From: Breviolum minutum Mf 1.05b.01
Lineage: Eukaryota > Sar > Dinophyceae > Suessiales > Symbiodiniaceae
Length of the DNA: 64,000 nt
Direction of reading: 5' to 3'
NCBI GenBank assembly: GCA_000507305.1
Contig: DF239098.1
Span: forward strand, 62,001 to 126,000
A model generated the notes under the pieces. The model made no database searches. It was not told the DNA's origin and saw only the letters and a program-made list of their open reading frames with translations. How positions within the stretch are numbered: the stretch's first letter is position 1; every line of letters begins with the position of its first letter. Both the position numbers and the translations under genes were made by a program. Positions 54,929 through 64,000 of this stretch are shown piece after piece.

Positions 54929-55446
54929 ATTTATTATGGAACCATGTGATTTTTTCCTAGTGACACTTCCGCGATTCGCATTTTTCGACCGATTTCCTGA
55001 GCACTAAGCAATTGTTGACATCCCGCGCCACCTGGAATGAAGAGGAGATGAAGTGGAATGGTCTGTTGCTCCAGACACACAGCTGAGGCTTATGCGGCCT
55101 GATGAAGATGCTCAAGTTTCTTTGCACAGATTGCAATCTCACCTTCACTTGCCAAAAGCAACGACTCAGATTTCACATCACTCATTAAACGCTGATTTGA
55201 GGAAGAAGACTAGTAGGAAGGTTTGTATTGCTTGGTTTGTGTTGCAGGCATGGACATTTAGAAAGAGGCATTAAATTCTAGGTGTCTTCCTTCCCTGTGT
55301 CGCTTGGGGGAAGATGGCATACTTCATGAAGCATCTTACAGGATCGCGGACAAACCAGTTGAAAACAGTGACAAGAATCAAGCAGGCACCGTTTCAATAA
55401 TGCACAAGCAAAGACATGGTTTGTCCGCGTTTGTCCAAAATCATGA

Positions 55447-55689
55447 TCAGTCTGTGCTGCAATCGAGGCGCTTGCTTTCCTTGGCACTGGCGCTGTTGTT
55501 GAAAGCAATCAAAACGGTTTCAACGAGGAGGAGGACCACGTCCTCCAAAGGCAGGTCATCATGATCCACCATTCGCCAGACATTGAAACCTGTATTTGCA
55601 GATTCGTAGACTCCGACGTGTTTATCATTCTGATTTGGCATTGTGCTACTTTGTAGATTGTAGGCTTTCCTATAGCTTCCATATGACAT
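55447..55689 (-). CDS. Small minus-strand open frame, unknown
   Basis: On the minus strand, ATG at 55689 opens 80 codons: SSTMPNQNDKHVGVYESANT, FNVWRMVDHDDLPLEDVVLL, then LVETVLIAFNNSASAKESK, stopping at 55447. Even composition and alternating hydrophobicity look coding. The plus strand (55304-55564) is also open over part of it. It may be an intronless gene or an exon (an acceptor AATACAG lies inside). Confidence 0.4.
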   Translation of the reverse strand: MSYGSYRKAYNLQSSTMPNQNDKHVGVYESANTGFNVWRMVDHDDLPLEDVVLLLVETVLIAFNNSASAKESKRLDCSTD

Positions 55690-56107
55690 GGTTAAGGAAC
55701 ATCTTGTGGTGAAGGTATCAAAGGTATGAAGTATGGCTAGAAACCAAATCCGTTGGATTCCTGCATTGTAATTTTCCTCCCTGCTTCAGGGAAGCACTCG
55801 CTGTTCGATTGCAAACTGTGATACAATTTGACCTGGAGAGCTTGGAGGCCAGATGCAATCATGTGCACTTTTACCCAAACATCGTGTATACGGATTGAAT
55901 TTGCCATGACAGGTTGAAAACATCACCACTTGGAGGCTGTTGGGAAGATGGGATTTTAGACTTTAGACAAATGTTGCTTTGGAGTCAGCTTTTAAGTGCT
56001 TTATCTAGCAGCGACATTTCCTCTCATCTCCACCATCAGAAGGGCACCACCATAGACGACTACACATTACTGCTGACGTTCCAAGATCGTTTGGCGTTTG
56101 ATTGCAG

Positions 56108-56299
56108 ACAAAAGCATCGCATGTAGATATATTCCTCTCCACTGAACGGAGGAATGCACACACGTCAAAGTATAGCCACCACGACGTATTGGGACCTTTC
56201 ATTCCGGGAAGGTTCAATCCCATCGATTTTGAAGATCCAAGTACAGCACCATTTGCACCTTGGAAAGCAACTGAGCCACCAGGGCTGCGAAGTGTTTGA
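56108..56299 (+). CDS. C-terminal exon, unknown protein
   Basis: After TTGATTGCAG the frame encodes SHVDIFLSTERRNAHTSKYS, VLGPFIPGRFNPIDFEDPST and a Pro-rich end to TGA at 56297-56299. Strong acceptor and coding-like composition; no domain recognised. Confidence 0.45.
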   Translation, partial: TKASHVDIFLSTERRNAHTSKYSHHDVLGPFIPGRFNPIDFEDPSTAPFAPWKATEPPGLRSV

Positions 56300-56507
56300 G
56301 CTTGGATGAACCCTATGGCCCAATGGCTTTGCCAAGGTCTGTGCGAAGTTGCTCACTACATGTGTTCCACTTCCCATGAAAGGTGCTGGTGTCACTGACA
56401 TGGTCAGCAGCTCAGAGAGCCGGAAAGGCAAAACCCTTGCTGCAAAATTTTCGTCATTTGCTACTGATTCAGATTCACTACGTTAGCTAAATTCTTGCAT
56501 TTCGGAA

Positions 56508-56732
56508 ATGGCAAACGACCTGATCAATGTGAAAATGAAGTGTGCTCGCTTACTCAGGAGATCTCTGCATTTGCTGAGACAGTTTCGGCCGGCTACTCCA
56601 AAACAGTGCCGTATCTTGGCAGAGTTCTGCAGCGTTCTTTCTGCGGACTGTGACCTCAAACGAATAGCAAGACCTCGCAAAAAGCTCATAAGCTGCCATA
56701 GGCTCGACAATTGTTTTGACAACATGCAATGA
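56508..56732 (+). CDS. Open frame or exon, frame uncertain
   Basis: ATG at 56508 opens a basic helical frame (LINVKMKCARLLRRSLHLLR; DLKRIARPRKKLI). In another frame, an exon after CGCTTACTCAG reads EISAFAETVSAGYSKTVPYL. One of the two is probably real; sequence alone does not decide. Confidence 0.35.
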   Translation: MANDLINVKMKCARLLRRSLHLLRQFRPATPKQCRILAEFCSVLSADCDLKRIARPRKKLISCHRLDNCFDNMQ

Positions 56733-56859
56733 TATGCAAGTGATATGCATCACAAATACTAATCCCTTTCCAACTAGCTCACTTGTACGTATATATCGTG
56801 ATGTCTCTGTGCAATTAGGTACCACAACTTCAATCATGCAGTCGATGTAATGCACTCTG

Positions 56860-58120
56860 TTCCTCGGAAAGCAGATTTTTTGGCTTGAAGGGTTGTCACT
56901 TCGTGTGGTGCCAAACCATGACGCTACAGTTCCCAGTTTTCATTACCATTGCATGCTGCTGCCATCTTGTCATGTCTTGAATGAGGTTTAATGATTTAAT
57001 GATTATGATCATGATTATGTTGAGGTTTATGGATGTTTCCTCTCCAAAGGGACCTCCATTCCTTTCTCTCTTTTAAAGATATTGTATGGTCCGGAAAATG
57101 ATTGTAGAGACCCGAGCTGCAGTGATACATCCAGCACTTCGGAACTGATTTTATTATTGCTGCACAATGTGTACACTTGAGCTTCGTGCGAGAGCATCTG
57201 CTTGGCAAGCCTCGCAGGTTTACGTGATCCTGCAAGAATGCAGACCTCTTTTCTCGGCCATGGAGGTGTATCTTGTCTGGAAGGTCAGGAATACCACGCG
57301 ACACAACCGCTTCCTTAAGCTTCGGAGTAATCATTTCTTCAAAGGCTCTACTGCTTTGTGCTGCTTTCAGTGCCCAATGGCCAAAAAGAAACCTACCCGA
57401 AAATTTTGAAATGGAGAAACCTCAGTTCAGTTGGAGAATTAATCAGATTTGATGAGCGTATTGAAACTCGCAAGCCGTGTGGCATTTTGCTGACATGCTG
57501 AGGTATACATTGTTGATGTGCGCAGCTGCCCATGATATTGGACATCCTGGTTCCAGCAATGAGCTTCCTGCATATATTATTGATTGTTCAGATTGTAGCA
57601 GATTGATTTGAACCTATTGACGTGAACAGAATGATAACGAGAGTCTTGCATCATGGAATCACCTCAAAAGTGAGCCCACAACATTGTTGCTCATAGGACA
57701 GTGTTTTCTTTGGGACCTCAGCCAGCAGTATCTTTTGTTGGGTTTTCTGGCAAAGGAATCACACCACATAGTCATGACCACCCAAACTGCCTTAGTCCAG
57801 GTTTCTGGTGCTGACGCAGCATGAGTTGGCGTTGAGATACAATGACTCTGCGCCCTTAGAAAACATGCACTCTGCCAGGCTCTTTGAAACTTGGCCTTGA
57901 AACTGACTGTTTAGTTGCAAATGAAATGGAATACACTAGTATTGTGGAGATGGTGGTTGCTGCTGTGGAAGTCATCCTCAAAGAACGGACTGGCAGCTGC
58001 GGGACATTTCAGGCAATTTTTTTCTGTCAGACTCTTGCTCACCTGCGAACAGGCCAAGGATTAGTTTTTTTCCTTCCACCGACATGGTGCTTTCAGCGTA
58101 GGCTCATAACTTCTTTCTTG
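56860..58120. other. No firm gene
   Basis: A short ATTATGATCATGATTATG repetition lies at about 57000-57018. Frames at 57167-57409 and 57884-58120 are open without paired splice signals. Confidence 0.3.
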
Positions 58121-58121
58121 T

Positions 58122-58439
58122 GTGAACTCCATTCGCCGTTTTGTGGGTGCACAAAAACGAGCAAACATGTTTTCAATGTCTTTTGTTTACTGTATGGTGG
58201 TGCGACAGATGAATTTTTCCGAGGAGATCTTGAGAGACCCTGCTACCAATATCATTGGTCGCCTGGAAGAAGCAACTCGAAAAGACGTTCGCAAGATGTC
58301 GGTCGAGGCGTGCTGGCACCGTGCTGATTTCAATTTCTATAAAATCAGCGGTCCTGCATTGTCCTGCCTCCACCCCCTTTGCAATTTGCCAAATCAATCT
58401 GTCTTGAAGAGAAAGGCTTGGAATTACTGCAATGTGTAA
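58122..58439 (+). CDS. Plus-strand exon, helical, unknown function
   Basis: The frame encodes SIRRFVGAQKRANMFSMSFV, FSEEILRDPATNIIGRLEEA and RKDVRKMSVEACWHRADFNF, open to TAA at 58437-58439. The part from SMSFVYCMVV to the KIS codons is convincingly coding. A competing frame from 57884 overlaps. No family recognised. Confidence 0.45.
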   Translation: MNSIRRFVGAQKRANMFSMSFVYCMVVRQMNFSEEILRDPATNIIGRLEEATRKDVRKMSVEACWHRADFNFYKISGPALSCLHPLCNLPNQSVLKRKAWNYCNV

Positions 58440-58619
58440 AATGACTCAGAGCAGCACCGGCAAACTGCAGGCCATCCTGCACACAGACAACAGTTGCCAC
58501 TTCAACGTGTGCAACCCAGGGACCGAAAACAACTGAGATGCAACACAACAAAAGAACTGCAGACGTAGAGATTGCGGTTGACTTCGGATGCAGGTTCCTC
58601 ATATTCTTCAACGTGAACG

Positions 58620-59550
58620 TAATGTGTTTTTTGTTTTTATTTATCCTTTTGCATCAATGCAAGGGACTTGATTGCTGTATGACTGTATGACCTTGTTGCA
58701 AACAAACCTTTGAAAGTGCTTCAATGGACCTGCATTGGCAGCACCCGCAGCATCAGGAAGTGAAAGCTCTGCAGATGATTCATGAAGTGCATGACGAGGA
58801 ATTTCGGAATATCTGTAACAGGCCAGGATCCTGGCCATTTTGTTGAACCGGTGTCCGAAGTGAATTAAAGTGCAACTCATGTTTCTTTTCGAAAATTGCA
58901 TAGATATGAAATAGTGAACACATAATGAAAGGCAGGACATGGACAAAGTGGCAATGTTTGAAGCTCCAAGAGCTATCTAGAGGAGATGAGGTCATGAAAT
59001 GACTAATATTGAAGTGAGAAGCACACGTGGTCCATAGAGAAAAAACCGAGAATGCAAGATAAAAGGCAAGTCGGAATAGGTCTGCAGAAACCGATCAGAA
59101 ACTGAGAAGCAACTTGCAGCAAATAAATTGCAGAAAGGCCAGTAACTCGAAGGGCGAAAGAGGAACTAACAAACACATATGTACAAACTACGAGAGGAGC
59201 AAAGCTGCAAGAATCCAGCAATTGAGCAAAGGATGAGCAAAGATACAACTCAATTCAAGGCAAAACAGTGACTCGTATCACTTAGATTGCTCGGCCAAAC
59301 AAAACAGAAGACTTTTCGAGTGTGCCTATGAAAAGGCCATGTATGTCACTTCCCAAGAGAGTGTTTTTATACCTCTTTTGTGAAGCAACTTCATGGATTC
59401 ACAGCCAGAAATCGTTTCTTGTTGTTCTCACAACTGGGTTTTGTCGCATCAATCTGCTAACTATCATAGTGAGGAAATAAAATTCTCGATGCCTGACTGT
59501 TAGGTATATCCCGGGCGATGACGAAAGCAAGTGGCCCGATGAGGAGAGTG
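58620..59550. other. No gene seen
   Basis: Only short frames on both strands, no repeat or splice-supported coding. Confidence 0.35.
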
Positions 59551-59556
59551 GAGCCA

Positions 59557-60024
59557 CTAGCGATGAGAGATGTCATTTCTGTTGTTCGTTTGCAGAATTG
59601 AGACATTTTTCACTTGCATGCATTCTCCGAATGTGTTTGAAATTTGAAGGAGGTCATAGACGTTTTTGCAGAGAAGGACACCCATGATACAATCAGGCAC
59701 CGCGATTTTGCTTGGTCTTCCTGACCTCTTGGGCCCGAAAGGATTTTCATGCATGAAACGAAGCCTGTACAGTTTATGCATTTGACACTGTTCAGAGAGT
59801 CTCAGAGAGTCACCTGGGTTTTTGCATGGTAGGGGCAAAGTTGCCCGTGGAAGCCTGAGGATAACAACCCAAGCAAAGGTGGCCATGATATCAGACAGTC
59901 CCGGTTCAAGAATAGTTGGAAATATACAATTTGTGATGGATGGATAGCTGGGATAGATGGATAGATCATGATAGACCACCATAAATCGATGGAAGGATGG
60001 ACAGCCAGGCAGAAACAGATACAT
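59557..60024 (-). CDS. Minus-strand gene fragment, unknown
   Basis: The minus strand is open for 155 codons. A convincing exon follows an acceptor CTGAACAG and encodes CQMHKLYRLRFMHENPFGPK, SGRPSKIAVPDCIMGVLLCK and NTFGECMQVKNVSILQTNNR to a stop at 59557. Upstream, a block after ATCCTCAG ends at a GTGACT donor in the same frame, so a short in-frame intron is possible. No domain recognised. Confidence 0.4.
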   Translation of the reverse strand: MYLFLPGCPSFHRFMVVYHDLSIYPSYPSITNCIFPTILEPGLSDIMATFAWVVILRLPRATLPLPCKNPGDSLRLSEQCQMHKLYRLRFMHENPFGPKRSGRPSKIAVPDCIMGVLLCKNVYDLLQISNTFGECMQVKNVSILQTNNRNDISHR

Positions 60025-60086
60025 ACCCGTAGAAACAAAACACCACGAATGCGTCTATTGGTACCGTAACCATAGAAAGTCAACAC

Positions 60087-60386
60087 ATGTATGAAACATG
60101 CCAGTACACCACACTTCCTGGTTTTGCGCGTGCACTGTTGAGGTTGCCTTCTTTTCCGATTGTCGAAGATAAGCTTGATTGTCCGAAGCCTGGCGTTGCC
60201 CTGCAGGAACGTCCTCCTCCACTATGCAGACATCTCAAACTCCATGAAGCCTTTCTCTATAGCACGATGCTTGTCGAATCGTTTAATCTTTTGTTTCCCT
60301 GGTTACTTCTGAATGTCAGCTTTATCGAACAGACCAGCTCAAACAACTTTGAACCGAGATTCAGCTGTCTAAGGAGTCTGGGCTGA
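60087..60386 (+). CDS. Open frame, uncertain
   Basis: ATG at 60087 opens 99 codons including FPIVEDKLDCPKPGVALQER and a hydrophobic stretch (STMLVESFNLLFPWLLLNV), ending in TGA at 60384-60386. Splice signals were not resolved. Confidence 0.3.
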   Translation: MYETCQYTTLPGFARALLRLPSFPIVEDKLDCPKPGVALQERPPPLCRHLKLHEAFLYSTMLVESFNLLFPWLLLNVSFIEQTSSNNFEPRFSCLRSLG

Positions 60387-60897
60387 CTTGGTGCTAGAGG
60401 AGTTTCTTGACATTGAACGCATTGAAGAATCCGTCTGAAAATGGATGTTGATAAACAGAAACTTTGAAATGCAAGACAATGAAAGTGTCTTCTTGTGCAT
60501 GGATATGTGTCCTACTAATGGTATCGTGGTGGTCGTGGTGGTTGTGGACTGGGACTGACTGGAAAGACAGCCCTAAATGAACATCACTGACATGCCTGTG
60601 TTGTCCAGCATTTGTTTCATGGCGTGTGTTCAAGCAGGTCCTTGATTTTGTATGCTTTTGTGAAATTCTCTTTTCTGCGAGGTTTTTCCTTCAAGGAGAT
60701 AAGATGAAAGAACTAAACCTTCCAGTCCCAGCGCTGAATGACCGGGAGAAGACGCAGCGACCCTTGGCGGATCTAAAGATCATATTCTAAACATCATAGT
60801 ACCGTGATGCTGGACTACTCGCAAGCGTATTGCTTCCATCAAGAGAGATGTTCTCTTCCTCTTCATCTTCTTCATCTTCATATTCTTCGTCCCCTTC

Positions 60898-60907
60898 TTG
60901 TTGTTGT

Positions 60908-60967
<60 letters not shown>
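60898..60967. repeat. (TTG)n microsatellite
   Basis: About 23 TTG units with one TCG interruption. Any translated frame gives homopolymeric Val, Leu, Cys or Asn, so the open frames crossing it are not genes. Confidence 0.95.
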
Positions 60968-61541
60968 CGAGATCACTGCTGCTTCCAATCTGAATTGCCA
61001 TGATCTTACAAAGCGCGATTAAGTGGATTTGTGAGGTCCAACCTCTCAGATTGGTTTCATTGAGTTCATTGTCTCACCTTTGGTCTTCACAATTGCCTCT
61101 TGGTGGAATGAGACTCGCAGATCGAAAGCAGCTTCAGTAGCAGCAGCATATACTAGTAGCATACAAATGGGAAGTCTGCATTGTTTGATGTTTTGCAAAG
61201 CACAGAGCAGGATGTGATGATGCGGTTTGCTCTCATTCTAGGTGAAGATTATTCCTCCACTTGCATTTTCGGAGCAGGCGTCACAGCAGAGCCCCACAAC
61301 ATCCCACAAAACGGTACCTGTGTAAAACAACTCAAACGACTCATTAGAAGCAGCTGTCTGGAATCTGGTTTGTTTGCACGCCTGTTCAGTTTCATGCTGC
61401 GAGCAATCTGCTCCAGTTTTTAGGAGTGAAAGCAATAGATTCTCTTCAGTACTATGCCGACTGGTGTTGAAAGGAGCTTGAATTCCAGGCATCAACTACT
61501 TCTAGCCACTGATTTGATATCATCATTTGAATTCCGCTTGA

Positions 61542-61809
61542 CAGGCCATGATGGGAACCGTGAAGTATTGGTTTGAAGAGTGGGCGTCAAGCGCATCACC
61601 CTCAAAAAGATCCTCGGCAAAATCATCATCAAAGTATGCCAACGTTAGGAATCTCCCCTCTGTTGATTCGCCCGCAACAGGAGTCTGTAATGCAGCAATG
61701 CAACTTTGAGGTGAATATCAGCAGATGGCCAATCGTGTAAAGGGCTTGTACGAGAAGGCAAACTTTGCCAAGCATCAAAGCGGCACGGATGTCAGGAAAG
61801 GACCAAAGG
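61542..61809 (+). CDS. Exons of a Ser/Lys-rich protein (61547-61680, 61723-61809)
   Basis: After CTTGACAG the frame encodes MMGTVKYWFEEWASSASPSK, RSSAKSSSKYANVRNLPS and then TGVCNAAMQL. A second block after ATCAGCAG encodes MANRVKGLYEKANFAKHQSG and TDVRKGPK, ending at GTACGA. The blocks are coding-like. The donor of the first is unclear; GTAATG at about 61686 would leave a 39-bp gap. Unknown function. Confidence 0.4.
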
Positions 61810-62358
61810 TACGAGTTGCGCTTTAAGAAGATTTAAGAAGACAGTGAATTAAGGGTCAGAACTGGTTCCAGCCAACAATAACTTGGTACTGAAGCTGAAG
61901 GCTACCAGATGTGATTTTCCAGTGACAGATTTGGAATCATGGACCCCCTTCTGTTTCATTTCTTTCAGCACATTGTTTCCAGTTTCCAGAGTTTCCAGGG
62001 TTCATTGCAATGTCCTCGCACTAAGGCAACCGAGTGCCTTGTTCAAGCGTTGGAAGTCGATCTAGGCCGGGCCCTGTGAGGCTGAGGGCATGTGGCTGAT
62101 AGGGCTTGTGGATGCGGACCGAAATGGAAGCTTTAATCATCTTTGAATCGATCAGAATACTAGTATCCCCACTCTTCCGAGGAACCATGCTGAGTTGTTG
62201 GCTGTCTTAGGTTCGCATGTCCTTGCTGTTCACGCTTTGTTGATTTTCTTCCATTCAATTGACTCTACGAACAGCCTTCAGTAAGCGAGTTGTGCCAGTG
62301 GATGCTATGCCTACTTTGCAAAGAGGCTTGTTGCTTAGGAGCAGCTTACATGAAAGAA

Positions 62359-62544
62359 ACAGCATCTTCCAGCAGGTCCAGTCAATACAATCCAATCACA
62401 TTAAGCAGTCCAAAAAGGCCTAATCGGTCAAGTAGATGTCCAGTAGAGAAATCCAAATTCATTTTGCAGGCCAGAAGACAACTGACTCTGAGGCCCCGCT
62501 TCGGAGTGGTCAGAAAGGCTCCCAGGCGAAACGTTAAGAATTGA
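62359..62544 (+). CDS. Basic Ser-rich exon candidate
   Basis: The frame encodes ASSSRSSQYNPITLSSPKRP and KFILQARRQLTLRPRFGVVR, open to TGA at 62542-62544. Basic and low-complexity; no splice certainty. Confidence 0.3.
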   Translation, partial: TASSSRSSQYNPITLSSPKRPNRSSRCPVEKSKFILQARRQLTLRPRFGVVRKAPRRNVKN

Positions 62545-62565
62545 CTTTTCTAGTATGGACTATAG

Positions 62566-62601
62566 TTACATAATGTTACATAATGTTACATAATGTTACA
62601 G
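62566..62601. repeat. 10-bp tandem repeat TAATGTTACA
   Basis: Three full copies plus a partial one, head to tail, starting GTTACATAATGTTACATAAT. Confidence 0.95.
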
Positions 62602-63569
62602 ACTTGCTGGCGATGTTTCCATTGTGATTTTTTGTTCTCCATTCTTTTCGTCTGCCTGGGACCTTTTTGATTTTTACATCGTGGAACCACACTGTTTTCA
62701 TATGCGTTGTATACGTTGTAAACACAAAGATTGCGCAGAACTGTGCAATCGCACACGAACGGGGTATTTGCCTGTTGCCTGATATTGTTGCTGTGGCATT
62801 GCAAGAGCCCACATCGCATCACCTGTTGGAAGTATCGAAGATTTATTGGCAGATTTGACAGTAAGACAGGGAGGTTGAATGCCACAGCGCCCAGGCGCCC
62901 AGCATCACCATTGCCTCGTTTCCACATGTTTTTGTCTGGAGAAGATGAGTCCTTGTCTCCACATTGCAGCGGAGAAGACAGCAATGTCCAGCAAGTCATG
63001 CAATGAAAGACTATGTAGATACAGACGACACAGTTATTGTTCGAGCTTTGAGCACACTTCATGCTTCTAGCAGGGATAGGTAGATGTGACGTGACGGAGC
63101 AGAAGGACATAGAATGCTAAAAACCATTCAAAACCTGTTTTTGCCATTGCTGTCAGTGTGTGAGACCTGAGAAAAGGACATGCTTTTTGCCAGACTGGCT
63201 TTACATGTGCCAATGCACAGTTTCTTGCTGGCCGACTGGGTGAATGCATAGGTACCTGACGATCCACGGCCCGTATTTTTTCTTGGCTTCAGAAGGTCAA
63301 GGTATATAGAATATATTATTATATGCAATATATTACACACATGCAACAACATGTTCAGTCAACGTAATAAAGAGCAGCGATTTGTCACCCAAAACCAATC
63401 ATTGCAGCCAAAACATGCAGTGTCTGTAAGTATTTTTATTGCATAATTAATTGTACATATTTTGATATCCATATAAAAACATATGCAAATATGTATATAA
63501 CGGTTTTTGCATACATATTTGAAACATCTATTTACATTTTACATTCATGCAATATGTATTTTTGTTGTA

Positions 63570-63898
63570 CATATGAATTGATTGAAGTGTTTCGCGGCAC
63601 AGTAGTTGCAATTCGATACTTTGCGACCTTTGGCGGACATGTTGTTGTTTTGTACCAGACAGCAAATCACGTACCAGCTCTGTCTAAGGACCATGTTCTC
63701 GGTTTAGAATCCAGTCATTCAGCAGAAACGGTTTCTAGCACAATTTCAGGATGTGCAATGAGTTGCCAAATTGGAGTCAAACCCTGCAGCTGCGAGTTGG
63801 TTCATTTTTCTTCCCGCTCGCTGGGAAGTAGTGTAACGTGCCAACCACTCTCCAGGTCAACGCTTCTACCGTTCAGGGGACTTGGCAAAGTGGAGTGA
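63570..63898 (+). CDS. Plus-strand open frame near window end, unknown
   Basis: A frame open from 63491 to TGA 63896-63898. The coding-like part reads FRGTVVAIRYFATFGGHVVV, NHVPALSKDHVLGLESSHSA and CQIGVKPCSCELVHFSSRSL. The upstream part (63491-63570) is AT-rich and probably not coding. No domain recognised. Confidence 0.35.
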
Positions 63899-64000
63899 AG
63901 GAGGTCAAATTGTTTTCACTGGTCGCCCCTTGGTTGAACGGACGAAATGGAAATGAATGGAATGTTGTTTGGGCTTGACTACCTTGTCTACGCTGTCGAC

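Noticed and set aside
60780..61022. Open frames across the TTG microsatellite (poly-Val plus, poly-Asn minus)
   Set aside because: Produced by the repeat itself.
1..64000. CRISPR array, bacterial operon, rRNA, tRNA or intact transposon
   Set aside because: No regularly spaced identical repeats, no clustered overlapping genes with ribosome-binding sites, no rRNA sequence and no transposase or reverse-transcriptase domain recognised. tRNAs were not searched exhaustively by eye.

Overview
The window reads as nuclear DNA of a dinoflagellate, most likely of the Symbiodiniaceae type. This is inferred from gene structure and protein families; no organism label or rRNA is present. Signs are: coding sequence cut into many short exons by mostly short introns; GT-AG introns mixed with GC-AG introns; tandem same-strand gene copies; large polytopic channel proteins with PDZ and coiled-coil tails; a voltage-sensor protein of a kind expanded in dinoflagellates; an ankyrin gene; and a DHHC palmitoyltransferase in one open exon. 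There are no operons, Shine-Dalgarno sites, CRISPR arrays or intact transposons. Base composition is even, with one short GC-rich patch near 2.4-2.8 kb.

Layout. 0-10.1 kb: two tandem plus-strand copies of a polycystin-like channel. Copy 1 is cut by the window edge, so only its PDZ/coiled-coil tail is seen, with candidate extra 3' exons to 1898. Copy 2 (4767-10116, three exons, about 1625 aa) is essentially complete and carries two consecutive six-TM polycystin repeats in one chain. 10.9-23.4 kb: a dense run of short plus-strand exons, several with membrane segments, of unrecognised families. They were assembled from splice sites and reading phase, and gene boundaries inside the run are uncertain. 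23.4-33.8 kb: mostly noncoding and T-rich, with isolated exon-like islands near 25.9, 26.7, 28.0, 30.1, 30.9 and 33.2 kb. 33.9-35.0 kb: DHHC acyltransferase. 35-41.4 kb: small genes, including a coiled-coil protein and a three-exon acidic protein. 41.9-43.7 kb: a two-exon minus-strand small membrane protein, divergent from a plus-strand ankyrin-repeat gene. 45.3-45.6 kb: a small two-exon coding unit. 48.1-49.9 kb: S1-S4 of a voltage-gated cation channel on the plus strand, with more exons probably to about 51.5 kb. 52-64 kb: scattered exon-like islands on both strands, microsatellites and short tandem repeats.

The recognisable genes encode membrane excitability and signalling parts: a double polycystin channel, a voltage sensor, an S-acyltransferase and an ankyrin scaffold. 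Whether they work together cannot be read from the sequence. Apart from the polycystins, the voltage channel, DHHC and ankyrin genes and the small minus-strand membrane protein, most coding calls are exon-level predictions. In this sequence more than one frame is often open over the same stretch, so transcript data would be decisive.
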